A DNA stretch of 64,000 nt, from assembly GCA_937921935.1 (NCBI GenBank), contig CAKZWQ010000015.1:1-64000 (forward strand), given 5' to 3'. The position numbers and the translations under genes are program-made. Under the pieces are notes generated by a model, which did not search any database, was not told the origin of the DNA, and saw only the letters and a program-made list of their open reading frames with translations. Below, one piece after another: positions 52,121-62,522 of this stretch. Origin of the DNA: an uncultured Gammaproteobacteria bacterium. GTDB lineage: Bacteria; Pseudomonadota; Gammaproteobacteria; Steroidobacterales; GCA-2729495. Position 1 is the stretch's first letter; every line of letters begins with the position of its first letter.

Positions 52121-53263
52121 ATGACCATGACTTCCGAAGCACGGGCGGCGGCTACGCTGACCGGCGCACGCCGGCTGGTTATCAAAATCGGCTCGTCGCT
52201 GCTGGTAGATGCCGCCAGCGGCCAACTCAATCGTGCCTGGCTGGAGGCTCTGGCCGACGAACTGGAGCGCTGCCGGGCCCGGGACCAGGAGATTCTGGTG
52301 GTCTCGTCCGGGGCCATCGCCCTCGGCCGACCTTACCTCGGTCTCACCCCTGAGCAGCGGCGACTGGAAGAGTTGCAGGCTGCTGCCGCCGCCGGCCAGG
52401 TGCTCCTGGCCCATGCTTATCAGGACATTCTGGGCAAGCGTGGCCTGCGCGTGGCCCAGGTGCTTCTCACCCTGGATGACACGGAAAACCGCCGCCGCTA
52501 CCTCAATGCGCGCAGCACTTTGCAACGTTTGCTGAAACTTGGCGTCGTACCCGTGGTCAATGAGAACGACACCGTCGCGACGCATGAGATTCGTTACGGG
52601 GATAACGATCGCCTCGCGGCCCGGGTGGCCGAAATGACCAGTGCCGATTGCCTGGTCCTGTTGTCCGATGTGGACGGGCTCTACGACGCGGACCCCACCG
52701 CGAACGCGGGGGCCAGATTAATACCGGCTGTGACCGAAATCACGCCCGAGATCGAGGCTATGGCCGGCACCGCCGCGACGGAATACGGTACCGGTGGCAT
52801 GGCCACCAAGCTGATGGCGGCGCGCATCTGCGTCGGAGCCGGCTGCGCCACGCTGATTGCCAACGGTCGTGGTCTCAAGCCTCTGGCGCAGATTGAGTCC
52901 GGCGGGCCGTGTACCTGGTTTGCGCCCCGGGGGACGCCCCTGGCCGCGCGCAAGCAATGGATTGCCGGTTCCCTGGTGCCCCGCGGCGTGCTGGTGATTG
53001 ACGCAGGCGCAGAGCAGGCTTTGCGGGCCGGCCGCAGTTTGCTGCCCGTTGGTGTGACGGCAGTCGACGGGACCTTTCAGCGCGGCGATGCCGTGACGGT
53101 TCGCAATGCCGCCGGCCAGGATCTGGCCCGCGGCCTGGCAACCTACGCGGTGGATGAGGTGGGCAAGCTCTGCGGGCGTCGCAGTGATGAAATCGAGGAA
53201 CTATTGGGCTATCGCGGCCGCGATGAAGTGATACACCGCGATAACCTGGTGCTGTTGGACTGA
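52121..53263 (+). CDS. proB: Glutamate 5-kinase
   Basis: This 380-residue enzyme phosphorylates glutamate in the first step of proline synthesis. The amino-acid-kinase domain (about 15-255; [46 protein letters not shown]) is followed by a C-terminal PUA domain (about 280-370), as in most bacterial forms. The start is ATG 52121 or the ATG two codons later. It is proline-inhibited in other bacteria. It sits five bases before proA and eight after ilvH, so the three may share a transcript. Confidence 0.95.
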   Translation: MTMTSEARAAATLTGARRLVIKIGSSLLVDAASGQLNRAWLEALADELERCRARDQEILVVSSGAIALGRPYLGLTPEQRRLEELQAAAAAGQVLLAHAYQDILGKRGLRVAQVLLTLDDTENRRRYLNARSTLQRLLKLGVVPVVNENDTVATHEIRYGDNDRLAARVAEMTSADCLVLLSDVDGLYDADPTANAGARLIPAVTEITPEIEAMAGTAATEYGTGGMATKLMAARICVGAGCATLIANGRGLKPLAQIESGGPCTWFAPRGTPLAARKQWIAGSLVPRGVLVIDAGAEQALRAGRSLLPVGVTAVDGTFQRGDAVTVRNAAGQDLARGLATYAVDEVGKLCGRRSDEIEELLGYRGRDEVIHRDNLVLLD

Positions 53264-53268
53264 AGGAC

Positions 53269-54558
53269 ATGAATGCACAGAGCAAGGAAGTCGCGGGTGA
53301 CATCGTCGCCTTGATGCAGGGGCTGGGCGAGGCAGCCCGCACCGCGGCGCAGGCCCTGGCGCGCGCTGACAGTGCCGCCAAGAGCAAGGCGCTACAGGCA
53401 GCCGCCCAGGCTTTACGCGCCAGCCAGGCAGAAATTCTGCAGGCCAATGCCCGCGATATGGCGGCAGCTGCCGACAAGGGCTTGTCCGGTGCGATGCTCG
53501 ATCGTCTGCTGCTCAATGCCGAGCGGGTCGAGTCCATGGCCCGGGGCCTGGAAGCCATTGATGCCTTGCCGGATCCGGTGGGTGAAGTCATGGCGGCCTG
53601 GGACCGCCCCAACGGCCTGCACATTGAGCGGGTCCGGGTGCCCCTGGGCGTTATCGGCATCATTTATGAAAGCCGGCCCAATGTGACGGCCGACGCCGGC
53701 GCCTTATGCCTGAAGTCCGGCAATGCGGTCATTCTTCGCGGCGGCTCCGAAAGCTTTCATTCCAGCAGTGCGATCCATGCCTGCCTGGTCAGCGGCCTGC
53801 GCGCGGCCGGTCTGCCGGAGACCTGTGTGCAACTGATTCCGACCCGCAGTCGCGATGCTGTGGGGCTGTTGCTGGGTGGCCTGGACGGGTGCGTGGATGT
53901 CATCGTTCCGCGCGGTGGCAAGAACCTGATTGCGCGGGTGCAGGCCGATGCGCGGGTCCCGGTGATCGGCCACCTGGAAGGCCTGTGTCATGTCTACGTG
54001 CATCAGTCGGCAGCGCCGGAAATGGCGCGTGATGTCACCGTGAATGCCAAGATGCGGCGCACTGGTATTTGCGGGGCGGCCGAGTGTCTGCTGATCGATC
54101 GGGCTGCCTTGTCGACCCACTGGCAGCTGGTGGCCGATGCCCTGATTGAAGCCGGCTGCGAGCTGCGCGGCGATGCCGAAGTCTGCGCCCTGGATGACAG
54201 GATTAAGCCTGCCGACGAAGCCGACTGGTCGACGGAATATCTGGATGCAATTCTGTCGGTGCGGGTAGTAGCCGATGTTACCGAAGCGGTTGCGCATATC
54301 GAGCGTTACGGTTCCGGTCATACGGAGTGCATCGTGGCTGAGGACGCTGCTGTGGTAGATCAGTTCCTGCACGATCTGGACAGCGCCATTCTTTTGCACA
54401 ATGCATCCACCCAATTCGCCGATGGCGGCGAGTTCGGTATGGGAGCGGAAATCGGTATCGCGACCGGGCGTATTCACGCCCGCGGACCCGTCGGCGCCGA
54501 GCAGCTGACCAGTTACAAGTACATCGTGCGCGGCACGGGCCAGATTCGCCCGGTCTAA
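53269..54558 (+). CDS. proA: Gamma-glutamyl phosphate reductase
   Basis: This 429-residue member of the aldehyde dehydrogenase superfamily reduces gamma-glutamyl phosphate to the semialdehyde. It has the active-site Cys in [16 protein letters not shown] and family blocks [44 protein letters not shown] and [16 protein letters not shown]. Five bases separate it from proB, so it is an operon. Its stop overlaps that of the convergent TonB receptor gene by four bases. Confidence 0.96.
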   Translation: MNAQSKEVAGDIVALMQGLGEAARTAAQALARADSAAKSKALQAAAQALRASQAEILQANARDMAAAADKGLSGAMLDRLLLNAERVESMARGLEAIDALPDPVGEVMAAWDRPNGLHIERVRVPLGVIGIIYESRPNVTADAGALCLKSGNAVILRGGSESFHSSSAIHACLVSGLRAAGLPETCVQLIPTRSRDAVGLLLGGLDGCVDVIVPRGGKNLIARVQADARVPVIGHLEGLCHVYVHQSAAPEMARDVTVNAKMRRTGICGAAECLLIDRAALSTHWQLVADALIEAGCELRGDAEVCALDDRIKPADEADWSTEYLDAILSVRVVADVTEAVAHIERYGSGHTECIVAEDAAVVDQFLHDLDSAILLHNASTQFADGGEFGMGAEIGIATGRIHARGPVGAEQLTSYKYIVRGTGQIRPV

Positions 54559-56591
54559 AGCAGCCGGTAGGCCACCTCAAAGAAGAACTCCCGGCCCCGC
54601 GCCGGCCGGTAGCGGTAGCTGCCAAAGGCGAAGTCGGCCCGATCGGCGTAACGTTTGTTGATCAGGTTGCGCACCCGGAAGGCCAGAGCCCAGTCGTCCG
54701 TCAGCCGCCAGCGAGAGCGGAAGTTATAAATGTCATGGCCGTCATAGTCGGCTGTGTTGGACGGATTCAGGTAGTAATCGCCCTGGTGCACCCATTCGAA
54801 TTCGGCCAGGCCCGGTCCACGTTGAAAGCCAAGCCGGGTGGTTGCCAGGGTGCGCGGCGCGGTATCCACATCATCGCCTGAGCGAATGGATTCTCCGGCG
54901 GCGAGTGGGCGGTCGAAATCATAAGTGTGTTTTGCCCAGGTACCGGCCAGCCCCGCGTACCAGCCTGAATCCAGGTTAATGCTTGCCTGTACCTCCACAC
55001 CCAGGTGTTCTGTCTTGCCGTCGCTGACATTCAGGCCATCAGCATCACGGAAAATGTAGTTTTCCTTCTGCATGGCGAAGCCGCTGATTTCCAGCGCCCC
55101 CGGGCCCTGGCTGCGTCGCCAGCCGATTTCCAGGCTGTCGATGGTTTCCGGGTCCAGATCATCCACCGACTGGCCGTTCTGCAATCGATATAACTCTGTC
55201 GCCTGCGGTGCCCTGAAACCGCGGGTGAGGGTGGCCCACGCGGAGGAGAACTCGTCGATGCGGAACAGTAGCCCAAGGTTTGGGGCCGCCTCCAAAAAAT
55301 CGTCGGTGCGATCGGACGGCCGGAAGAAAAGACAGCCATCTACGCAGGTCGTCCCATCGTCGCGGGTATTGCCGTCCAGAGACTGATTGTCGTAGTCGTA
55401 ACGCAGGTACTCCAGGCGCACACCCGCCTGCGCTGTCCAGCGATCTGACAGAGGTATCTCCAGCTGCGCGTAGGGTGCGGCCATCGCGCTCCATACGTCA
55501 TAGTCGTAATGGGTGCCCGTCGGCCGGTTCGAATCCGGGCCGAGGTCCTGGTCCTGTTTTTCCTCGAGTTCACCGCTGGCCAGTTCTGCGTCCAGTCCTG
55601 CTGTCAGTGTGCCTCCCAGCAGGTCGCGCCAGGTCGTCCACAAAAAGCCGCCGCTGAATTGATTGTTTTTTTCCGTGGGCTCACCGGGCAGAAAGTGCTG
55701 CAGAAACTTCATGTCCGAGCGCCGGAAATAGGTTTTCAGTTCCTGCCCGGGAGCGATATCCCAGGCCGCGAAGAAACGCTGGCTGTCGGCGTCACGAAAA
55801 GCGTCGGGACTTAAGTTGCTTTTGCGTGCCTGGTTGTCCTTATAGGCATCTTCTCCCCGAATCAGCGGCGCCGTGTCCTGATTGAGGTTGGTTGCGGTGA
55901 AGCCCAGTCGCAGGTCATCGCGCTGCATGCGCAGGAAGCCTTTTTGCTGATCGTAGCCGGAACTCTTGCGCCAGCCGTCGTAGTGATCGACCAGTCCGCC
56001 CATGGATGTCTCAAAGCCCCCTGTCTGGCCATCCCAGGCAAGCCTGCCCCGGAAGTATTCATCCGGGCCGTTCTCCAGGCTGCCGGCCCAGCCAGGGCGC
56101 TCGCCGGGTTCGGGCATCAGCACGTTGAGCGTGCCGTGAAGGCCGTTGGAGCCATACAGGGCGTTGGCCGGCCCACGCAGAATCTCCGTGCTGGCGGCGA
56201 GCTCGCTGGGTGTTTCGAATAGCTGGTTCACATTGCAAAAGCCCGTGGGCCGCAACGGGATGCCTTCTTCCATCATCAGGAAGGCGCCGCAGGCACCCGG
56301 GCCGGTGAATACCGGTGAGCGCATGGCGGTGAGATTTTCCTGGCCACTGCCCCGGGTAATCCAGGTGCCTGCTGCTTGCGTGCCCAGTTCATGCACGTGC
56401 TGGGCCGATAGCAGGTCGATACGGTCATCCGTAATGCGCGTTGTGTTACCGAAGGTTTCCAGCGCCGGCCGCGCTTCGCGCGCTGCCGTAACGACAATAT
56501 CTTCGCGGCCTTCTGCCGCGTTGATAGCGGCGCTCATCAAGGGCATCAGCGAAAGCAGGGCCAGCCCGCAGCGGGAAGTCAATTTGCTCAT
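54555..56591 (-). CDS. TonB-dependent outer-membrane receptor, small-plug type
   Basis: This 678-residue receptor has a signal peptide ([18 protein letters not shown]), a TonB-box-like [14 protein letters not shown], a plug with [20 protein letters not shown], and a barrel ending RLL. It is shorter than the other two receptors here and has a Cys pair in the plug ([14 protein letters not shown] and GFCNVNQLF) suggesting a disulphide. It is preceded by a small gene 20 bases upstream on the same strand. ATG 56591 gives the signal peptide; no clear ribosome site. The ligand is unknown; siderophore or cobalamin-like compounds are typical for this size. Confidence 0.9.
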   Translation of the reverse strand: MSKLTSRCGLALLSLMPLMSAAINAAEGREDIVVTAAREARPALETFGNTTRITDDRIDLLSAQHVHELGTQAAGTWITRGSGQENLTAMRSPVFTGPGACGAFLMMEEGIPLRPTGFCNVNQLFETPSELAASTEILRGPANALYGSNGLHGTLNVLMPEPGERPGWAGSLENGPDEYFRGRLAWDGQTGGFETSMGGLVDHYDGWRKSSGYDQQKGFLRMQRDDLRLGFTATNLNQDTAPLIRGEDAYKDNQARKSNLSPDAFRDADSQRFFAAWDIAPGQELKTYFRRSDMKFLQHFLPGEPTEKNNQFSGGFLWTTWRDLLGGTLTAGLDAELASGELEEKQDQDLGPDSNRPTGTHYDYDVWSAMAAPYAQLEIPLSDRWTAQAGVRLEYLRYDYDNQSLDGNTRDDGTTCVDGCLFFRPSDRTDDFLEAAPNLGLLFRIDEFSSAWATLTRGFRAPQATELYRLQNGQSVDDLDPETIDSLEIGWRRSQGPGALEISGFAMQKENYIFRDADGLNVSDGKTEHLGVEVQASINLDSGWYAGLAGTWAKHTYDFDRPLAAGESIRSGDDVDTAPRTLATTRLGFQRGPGLAEFEWVHQGDYYLNPSNTADYDGHDIYNFRSRWRLTDDWALAFRVRNLINKRYADRADFAFGSYRYRPARGREFFFEVAYRLL

Positions 56592-56610
56592 GAACGTCAG
56601 ACTGAGCGGG

Positions 56611-56856
56611 CTAGCGCTCGATAGCCTGCAGCGTAATGCTTGGATCATCGCCGATGCGCGAATAGCAATGTCGCTTGGCCATTTCGGCCATGGCCGCATC
56701 GCGGCTTGCCGCATCCGGGAACCAATGGCAGGTCTCCCAGTCTTCGCCAAGTACCATCCGGAAAGTGTCCCCCGGCGGCAGGCTGACTCGCACCCCAAAG
56801 CGGCATTGCGCTGCCGGGAGTTGGCTGGGCTGGTTGTGTGCTTGGCTGACGGGCAT
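56611..56856 (-). CDS. Small conserved-looking protein upstream of the TonB receptor
   Basis: This is 81 residues (from ATG 56856) with two His-Cys-type sites (ETCHWF, RHCYSRIG) and an overall mixed fold. There is no signal peptide in this form; a longer TTG-started version would add 22 residues with CFYYPCSHS. It is the first gene of a two-gene unit with the receptor, so a role in its maturation or in handling the imported ligand is possible. I do not recognise the family. Confidence 0.6.
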   Translation of the reverse strand: MPVSQAHNQPSQLPAAQCRFGVRVSLPPGDTFRMVLGEDWETCHWFPDAASRDAAMAEMAKRHCYSRIGDDPSITLQAIER

Positions 56857-57016
56857 GGGTGTGGAGCTTATCCGGTTGCTGTGGCTGCAAGGATAATAGA
56901 AACAGCCGTGGCCCGCGCGCAAACCGGATTCCCGCCATGCTGGCGGCGCCGCAAGCTTTCGGCGAAAATGAGCCTACCGGGGGGGTTGCCCGCGGACAGC
57001 ATCGCGGGTTATCAGC

Positions 57017-60000
57017 ATGAGTTCGCTAAAACAGGATTCCCGCTACTACTCAGTCGGCGGCCCGGTCCAGCCGGACCGAGCCTGTTATGTCACGCGTAAG
57101 AGTGACGAGATTCTCTTTTCCCGTCTGGCCCAGGGGGAGTACTGCCAGGTACTGGCACCGCCGGATACGGGCAAGACCAGCCTGATGGCGCATACGGCCG
57201 AGCGCCTGCGCGATGCAGGCGTGGCTGTGGCCACGGTTGATCTGGCCCAGATCAGTAACCGGGATTTGTCCGAGGATGTGGGTCGCTGGTATTACAGCTT
57301 TGCCTATCGGGTGATGCGCGAACTGCGAATTCGCTCAAACATGCAGTCCTGGTGGCAGGACCGTGCCGGCTTAACCAATTTGCAGCGCTTGCGGGAGTTT
57401 TTTCTCGATGTGGTCCTGGCTGATACCACTCAGCCTGTGGTGGTGTTTGTCGACCGCATCGACGCCGTGCTGGATCGCAAGGTTTCTCTTGAGCTGTTCG
57501 GCGCCATTCGCGCGTGCCACGATGGGCGCGCAACGGAACCTGAGTACCGTCGGCTGACTTTTGCGCTGATGGGGGCGGAGTCCGTTGGCCATCGGATACC
57601 ACAAGGGGGTAATTCGCCCTTCAGTGTCAGCACGCTTGTTCCCGTTACCGATTTTCGGCTCGACGAACTGGAGCAACTCACGGCGGGCATCGGCGGCGAT
57701 GCCATCGCCAGTCGGGCCATTGCCGCTCGTGTCTGGCACTGGACCTCAGGTCATCCTTACCTTAGCCAGAAAATATTCCGTGGCCTGGCGCGCCGGGATA
57801 CGCCGCCGGATCCAGCGGCGGTAGATGCCGTGGCAGCAGCTTTGTTCCTGCCGCGGAATTCCGTCCGTGAAGAGCCACACCTGGCCATGGTTGCCGAGCA
57901 GTTGCTTTATGAAACCAAAACGCAGGTTGCGCGCCTGAGTCTTTACGGCAAGGTTCGCAAGGGCGGCAAGGTTATCGCCGATCCAATGCTGCGGCCCCAT
58001 CGTGAGCTATTACGCAGTGGCGTGGTCAGCGTCGATGCAGACGGCACGCTGGTGCCGCGCAACCGTATTTATGCCCAGGTATTTACGCCGCACTGGGTGA
58101 ACCAGAGTCTGCCCTTGAGCTGGCGAGGTCTGGGTGTCGCTGCGGCGGTGCTTGCCATTATGCTGGTGATCCCGGTTTGGTACACGGAGTATCTGCCGCG
58201 TCCCTATGTGCGCACCCTCAGTACCCCTGGCGTGGATTTTGTCAGCGCGGTGGATGCCTTTCAGCGCTTGCGACTGTTCCCGGGTTTCAAGCTGACGGCC
58301 AAACAACTGTTCACCAATTACGTGGTGCGGGAAAGCCGACAGTCCACGAGTCTCCCGGAAGTACGCCGCTTGTCCGAACGTTTGCCTGACTATCCGGGTC
58401 GTGACGAATTGCGGGTAGAGATGCGGGCCGAGTACTGGGACCGGAGCGTGCAACGTGCCCTGCGGCAGGGGCGGCGAGACGATGCCCTGCTGTTTTCCCT
58501 GCAAGCCATGGAGCGCCCCACTCAGCGACGGCAACTGCAGGTGGGTGAGTTGCTCAGCGACGATTTTGATCGGCTGCTGGGCACGATTCGCCATAAAGGC
58601 CTGCTCGCCGGTCTCGCACTGGATGTCGACACCGGCTTGTTGAGCCTGCTGGATGAAGAGCACGGCGTTGCTGTCTGGCAGTTGGGTGACCGCACACCCC
58701 AGCGAGTGCTCAAACGCAATCTGGCTGCTGAAGAAATCATTCCCTTACAGCTTAGTTTGCTGATTGAGGCTAAGACCCAAGGGCAGCGTTTACAGTCAGT
58801 GGTCTTCACTGATCACCCCCGGCCGCAGGATATTCAGGTGGAGTTGCGGGCCCCGTCAGGGCGGGTCGCGAGCGTCACGCTGCGCCCGGATGAGCGTAGC
58901 GCTGAGGGCGGCTACCAGCTGGATTCCCGGCGGGACAAGGCCTTGCGTAGCTTGCTGGCAGAAAGTCCGGCCGGGACATGGACGGCATACTTTACCGATG
59001 CCCAGGCCGGTACCCGGGGACGCCTGGAGCGCTGGGAGTTGCGCATTGATCAGCAGGTTGCTTCGGCGCCCATGATCGAGCCCGGTCCGCAAATTATTCC
59101 TGAACCTGCGCCCGCGCGGCAGGCTGTCAGCCGTCTGGACCCAAGCGGCCAGCGCGCGCTTATCTGGCCGACCGGCCAGGCAGTGCGCGGCGATATTCTG
59201 CAGTGGGATATCGGCAGCGGCGAGGTCATTGGCCGTCTCCCGCGACCACCGAATTTTCAGGACGCCCGCTTTGCCCTGGGCAACTCGGCAGTGCTGGTCA
59301 TCGGTGGGCGGAGTATCGATGTCTGGGATATTGGTGGCACCGAGCCGCGCTTGACCGTCGCCTATGATCCGTCCCTGGTTCCGGTGCTTTCTCCGGGGGG
59401 GCGATTCCTCGTGGTGGATTCCGTTCTCGATGATCCGGGTGAAAACGCCCTGGCAGTCTGGGACCTGGAGCAGGGGAAAGAAGTGAGTCGCCTGGTGACC
59501 GGCGCCCTGGCGGGGCTGGCTGCGACTGATGCAGCCGGCCAGTTTCTTGCCGTGGGCGACAGCGATCGCCTGGTGCGGCTGTGGTCGGTATCCGGCAATC
59601 GCCTGGTGGGCGAATTTGTCCATGGTGCTGCCCCGGCGAGCATTGTCTTCAGTTCTGATGGGCAGTGGCTGGCGACCCAGGATCAGGCCCATACGCTGCG
59701 CTTGTGGAATCTGGAGTCGGGCGGCAACCCTCTGCTGGTGCGGACCGGTTCCGCGGCCCGCTCGGTCAGTTTCGACGGCGATTGGTTGCTGCTGGGTTCT
59801 CTGGATGCAGGCTTTGAAACTCTGCGCCTGACTGACCTGGTCCGACGCGGCCCCAGCTTCCAGCATGGTTTGCCTGGCCTGGTGCGCGACGGTCTGGCTT
59901 CCGGTGGGCGTGTGGCGGCCGCCCTCGGCGTCGCCATCACCTGGGACGGCGAAGCAGCTGTTAAAGCCTGGGCCCTGCCGCCGGCACCTGAATTATCTGT

Positions 60001-60991
60001 GGGTGGAGGCGCCGGTGTGGCCGCCAACATCGCCACGCTGGCGCCGGCCGGTGGTCGCATAGCTGTGGCGACTGGGCAAGGCGACGTGCGTATGTTTCCG
60101 TCGGGTCAGGCGCTGGTCCTGACGCCAGAACAGCGTCCCGCATTCATCGGTCACCTTGAGCCCGTCAGCGCCTTGCGCTTTGCCGCCAGTGGTGAGTTGT
60201 TGGGCAGTGGCGCCCTGGATGGGAGCTTGCGGGTCTGGGATGTGGCTTCCGGCGCGCCACGCAGTTTCTTTGTGAACCAGGCTGATGGCGCCGTACTCGA
60301 CCTTGGTTTCACCCCTGACGGTCGTTTCCTGGTCTCCGCCAGCCGGCGTTCTGTATTAGTCACCGATGCGCAGAGTGGCGAAACCCTGACTCGCGTGGGC
60401 ATTCAGAGTGCCAACCCGCGCCTGGCTGTCGGCCCCACCGGCGAGGACATCTGGATCGCTGGTGATCGCGGCGGTCTGACCCGCTGGCGCTGGCGTGAAC
60501 AGCTGGCGGACCCAGTGATCGGGGCTGGCGCGGATATGCAGCGAATTGCGCTGGATCCCCGTGGTCGCTGGGTCGCGACGGCCAATGCGCGTCGGCGTAT
60601 CCAGTTGTGGGATACACAAACGGGGCAACAAACCAGTGTCGTGCGGGTGGCCGCTGCCGTCGACCGTCTCTGGTTTAACCCGGACGGTCGCTTCCTGTTC
60701 GCCCAGGCAGGCCCGCGGCTCCAGCGTTTCGCCGTCTTGCCGGAAGAAATCAGCCCGGCCGAAACACGCCTATTGAATGCGACACCTGATGACAGCCTGA
60801 TGCAGCAACCCGGTGTTCTGCAGCTTTTGTTTGGCGCGCAGACTTCCCGCCCGGTTGCCGAAGAGATCAGGCTGGGTGAGCCTCTCGGCCCCTTGCCGGA
60901 AGAATCCCTGGAGCAGCTGCAGCTTCGCATTGAGTCAGCTTTACAGCTTAAGGTCGGGGAGTCCGGCGAGACCAACGCTGTGGTCAGATGA
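57017..60991 (+). CDS. Large protein: AAA-like ATPase, membrane helix, P-domain and WD40 propeller
   Basis: This is 1324 residues. The N-terminal ATPase (about 1-350) has Walker A APPDTGKTS (residues 47-55) and Walker B VVVFVDRIDAV (about 141-151); it resembles AAA_35-type proteins found with NACHT/WD40 partners. One membrane helix follows at about 371-392. A region with helical repeats (about 400-520) leads to a P-proprotein-like beta domain (about 591-685; DIQVELRAPSGRV, PAGTWTAYFTDAQAGTRGRL). A long WD40-type propeller (about 700-1240, repeated GDILQWDIGSG, RSIDVWDIGG, LRVWDVASGA, IQLWDTQTG) and an acidic helical tail follow. It starts at ATG 57017, probably divergent from the small gene at 56611. 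It may be a signal-coupled scaffold at the inner membrane. The stop overlaps the next gene's 3' end by eight bases. Confidence 0.88.
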   Translation: MSSLKQDSRYYSVGGPVQPDRACYVTRKSDEILFSRLAQGEYCQVLAPPDTGKTSLMAHTAERLRDAGVAVATVDLAQISNRDLSEDVGRWYYSFAYRVMRELRIRSNMQSWWQDRAGLTNLQRLREFFLDVVLADTTQPVVVFVDRIDAVLDRKVSLELFGAIRACHDGRATEPEYRRLTFALMGAESVGHRIPQGGNSPFSVSTLVPVTDFRLDELEQLTAGIGGDAIASRAIAARVWHWTSGHPYLSQKIFRGLARRDTPPDPAAVDAVAAALFLPRNSVREEPHLAMVAEQLLYETKTQVARLSLYGKVRKGGKVIADPMLRPHRELLRSGVVSVDADGTLVPRNRIYAQVFTPHWVNQSLPLSWRGLGVAAAVLAIMLVIPVWYTEYLPRPYVRTLSTPGVDFVSAVDAFQRLRLFPGFKLTAKQLFTNYVVRESRQSTSLPEVRRLSERLPDYPGRDELRVEMRAEYWDRSVQRALRQGRRDDALLFSLQAMERPTQRRQLQVGELLSDDFDRLLGTIRHKGLLAGLALDVDTGLLSLLDEEHGVAVWQLGDRTPQRVLKRNLAAEEIIPLQLSLLIEAKTQGQRLQSVVFTDHPRPQDIQVELRAPSGRVASVTLRPDERSAEGGYQLDSRRDKALRSLLAESPAGTWTAYFTDAQAGTRGRLERWELRIDQQVASAPMIEPGPQIIPEPAPARQAVSRLDPSGQRALIWPTGQAVRGDILQWDIGSGEVIGRLPRPPNFQDARFALGNSAVLVIGGRSIDVWDIGGTEPRLTVAYDPSLVPVLSPGGRFLVVDSVLDDPGENALAVWDLEQGKEVSRLVTGALAGLAATDAAGQFLAVGDSDRLVRLWSVSGNRLVGEFVHGAAPASIVFSSDGQWLATQDQAHTLRLWNLESGGNPLLVRTGSAARSVSFDGDWLLLGSLDAGFETLRLTDLVRRGPSFQHGLPGLVRDGLASGGRVAAALGVAITWDGEAAVKAWALPPAPELSVGGGAGVAANIATLAPAGGRIAVATGQGDVRMFPSGQALVLTPEQRPAFIGHLEPVSALRFAASGELLGSGALDGSLRVWDVASGAPRSFFVNQADGAVLDLGFTPDGRFLVSASRRSVLVTDAQSGETLTRVGIQSANPRLAVGPTGEDIWIAGDRGGLTRWRWREQLADPVIGAGADMQRIALDPRGRWVATANARRRIQLWDTQTGQQTSVVRVAAAVDRLWFNPDGRFLFAQAGPRLQRFAVLPEEISPAETRLLNATPDDSLMQQPGVLQLLFGAQTSRPVAEEIRLGEPLGPLPEESLEQLQLRIESALQLKVGESGETNAVVR

Positions 60992-62507
60992 AGCTCGGGT
61001 CCTGGCTCAACAATTCGGTGTAACGTTCGCGAAGGCGCTGTTTTTCCACTTTACCCATCGCATTGCGCGGCAAGCTGTTCAGCACGACGTACCGTCGCGG
61101 GTGCTTGAATTTCGCCAGCCGGCCTGTGAGGGCATCATGCAGGGCCGCTTCTTCGGGTGGCTCGCCGGCAGCCACAATAATAGCAACCACGCCCTCACCC
61201 AGGTCGGCGTGGGGTACGCCGATAACAGCGGATTCAGCCACACCCGCCAGCGCATCCAGGGCGCTCTCGATTTCCTTGGGATAAATGTTGTAGCCGCCGC
61301 TGATAATCAGGTCCCGCGACCGGCCCACCAGGGTCAGGCGCTGATCTGCCGACAGACTGCCCAGGTCACCGGTACGGAAAAATCCGTCGGCCGTGAATTC
61401 CGCGCGCGTCTTTTCCGGCTGCCGCCAGTAGCCGGCGAATACGTTAGGCCCGCGAATCTCCACCTGGCCGACTTCATTCACCGGGCAATCCTGGCCCGCG
61501 TCGCTCCTGACCCGCACCGTCACCCCCGGCAGCGGATAACCGACGCTGCCCGCGATGCGTTCACCATCCAGGGGGTTGGAGGTAATCATGCCCGCTTCTG
61601 TCATGCCATAGCGTTCCAGAATGCGATGGCCCGTGCGCTGGGCGAAAGCTTCCATGCTGGCGGCGAGCAGCGGGGCTGAGCCGGAAATAAACAGCCGCAT
61701 ACGCGCGCAGTCCGCCTTACTGAAGCCCGGCTCTTCGAGCAGTCGCGTATAGAAGGTCGGTACGCCCATCATGACCGTGGCTTCAGCCAGAGCCCCGCGC
61801 ACGACGGGTGCATCAAAGCGGGTATGAAACAGCACCCGATGTCCGCCGAGCAGGGCGCAATGCAGGGCCACAAAAAGTCCGTGCACGTGAAACACGGGCA
61901 GGGCATGCAACAGCACATCATCGGCCCGCCAGCCCCAGAGGCTGTAGAGGGTTCGGGCGTTGGAGGCGAGGTTCCCAATGCTTAGCATTGCACCCTTGGA
62001 TCGGCCCGTTGTGCCCGAGGTATACACAATGGCGGCGATGTCACTCGCGGCGCGCGGCTCGAGGGTCTCGCGGGGGACAACTGACCTGGCCCGTTGTGCC
62101 AGGCTGCCCCCGCCCTGACTATCCAGGCTGAGCAGGTGGGGCACATCCGCTTGTTGCGCAGCTGGTTCGACCGCCGCTGCCGGTGTAGCAACGAACAGAC
62201 GCGGTTGGGCATCGCCCAGGAAGTGCTCCAATTCAGCGGGCGTGTAGGCCGTGTTTAGCGGGACATAAATCACCCCGGTGCGCAGACACGCCATATAGAG
62301 GGCAACCGCTTCTGTTGATTTCTCCACCTGGGCCACGGCACGATCACCGGCTTGCAGACCCAGTTCCCCAAGCAGGCCTGCATAGCGGGCGCTGAGTTCA
62401 TCCAGCTCCCGATAGCTGCGCGCTGCTTGCCCTGGCGGACACAGGCAGGGTTCATCCAGGCAGTCAGCGAAACCTGCGCGCAGGATCCCGTAAAGATTTT
62501 CCTCCAC
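60984..62507 (-). CDS. matB: Malonyl-CoA synthetase-like acyl-CoA ligase
   Basis: This 507-residue ANL-superfamily ligase is close to MatB by its N-terminal half (VAQVEKSTEAVALYMACLRT, PLNTAYTPAELEHFLGD), with the ATP motif YTSGTTGRSKGAMLS, YGMTEAGM, FRTGDLGSL and the catalytic Lys in PRNAMGKVEKQ. MatB makes malonyl-CoA from malonate, ATP and CoA, here without the decarboxylase or transporter genes usually beside it. The substrate could also be methylmalonate. It is convergent with the large WD40 gene and followed on the same strand by none of the same pathway. Confidence 0.8.
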   Translation of the reverse strand: MEENLYGILRAGFADCLDEPCLCPPGQAARSYRELDELSARYAGLLGELGLQAGDRAVAQVEKSTEAVALYMACLRTGVIYVPLNTAYTPAELEHFLGDAQPRLFVATPAAAVEPAAQQADVPHLLSLDSQGGGSLAQRARSVVPRETLEPRAASDIAAIVYTSGTTGRSKGAMLSIGNLASNARTLYSLWGWRADDVLLHALPVFHVHGLFVALHCALLGGHRVLFHTRFDAPVVRGALAEATVMMGVPTFYTRLLEEPGFSKADCARMRLFISGSAPLLAASMEAFAQRTGHRILERYGMTEAGMITSNPLDGERIAGSVGYPLPGVTVRVRSDAGQDCPVNEVGQVEIRGPNVFAGYWRQPEKTRAEFTADGFFRTGDLGSLSADQRLTLVGRSRDLIISGGYNIYPKEIESALDALAGVAESAVIGVPHADLGEGVVAIIVAAGEPPEEAALHDALTGRLAKFKHPRRYVVLNSLPRNAMGKVEKQRLRERYTELLSQDPSFI

Positions 62508-62522
62508 TAACAGCGCGTTCCG

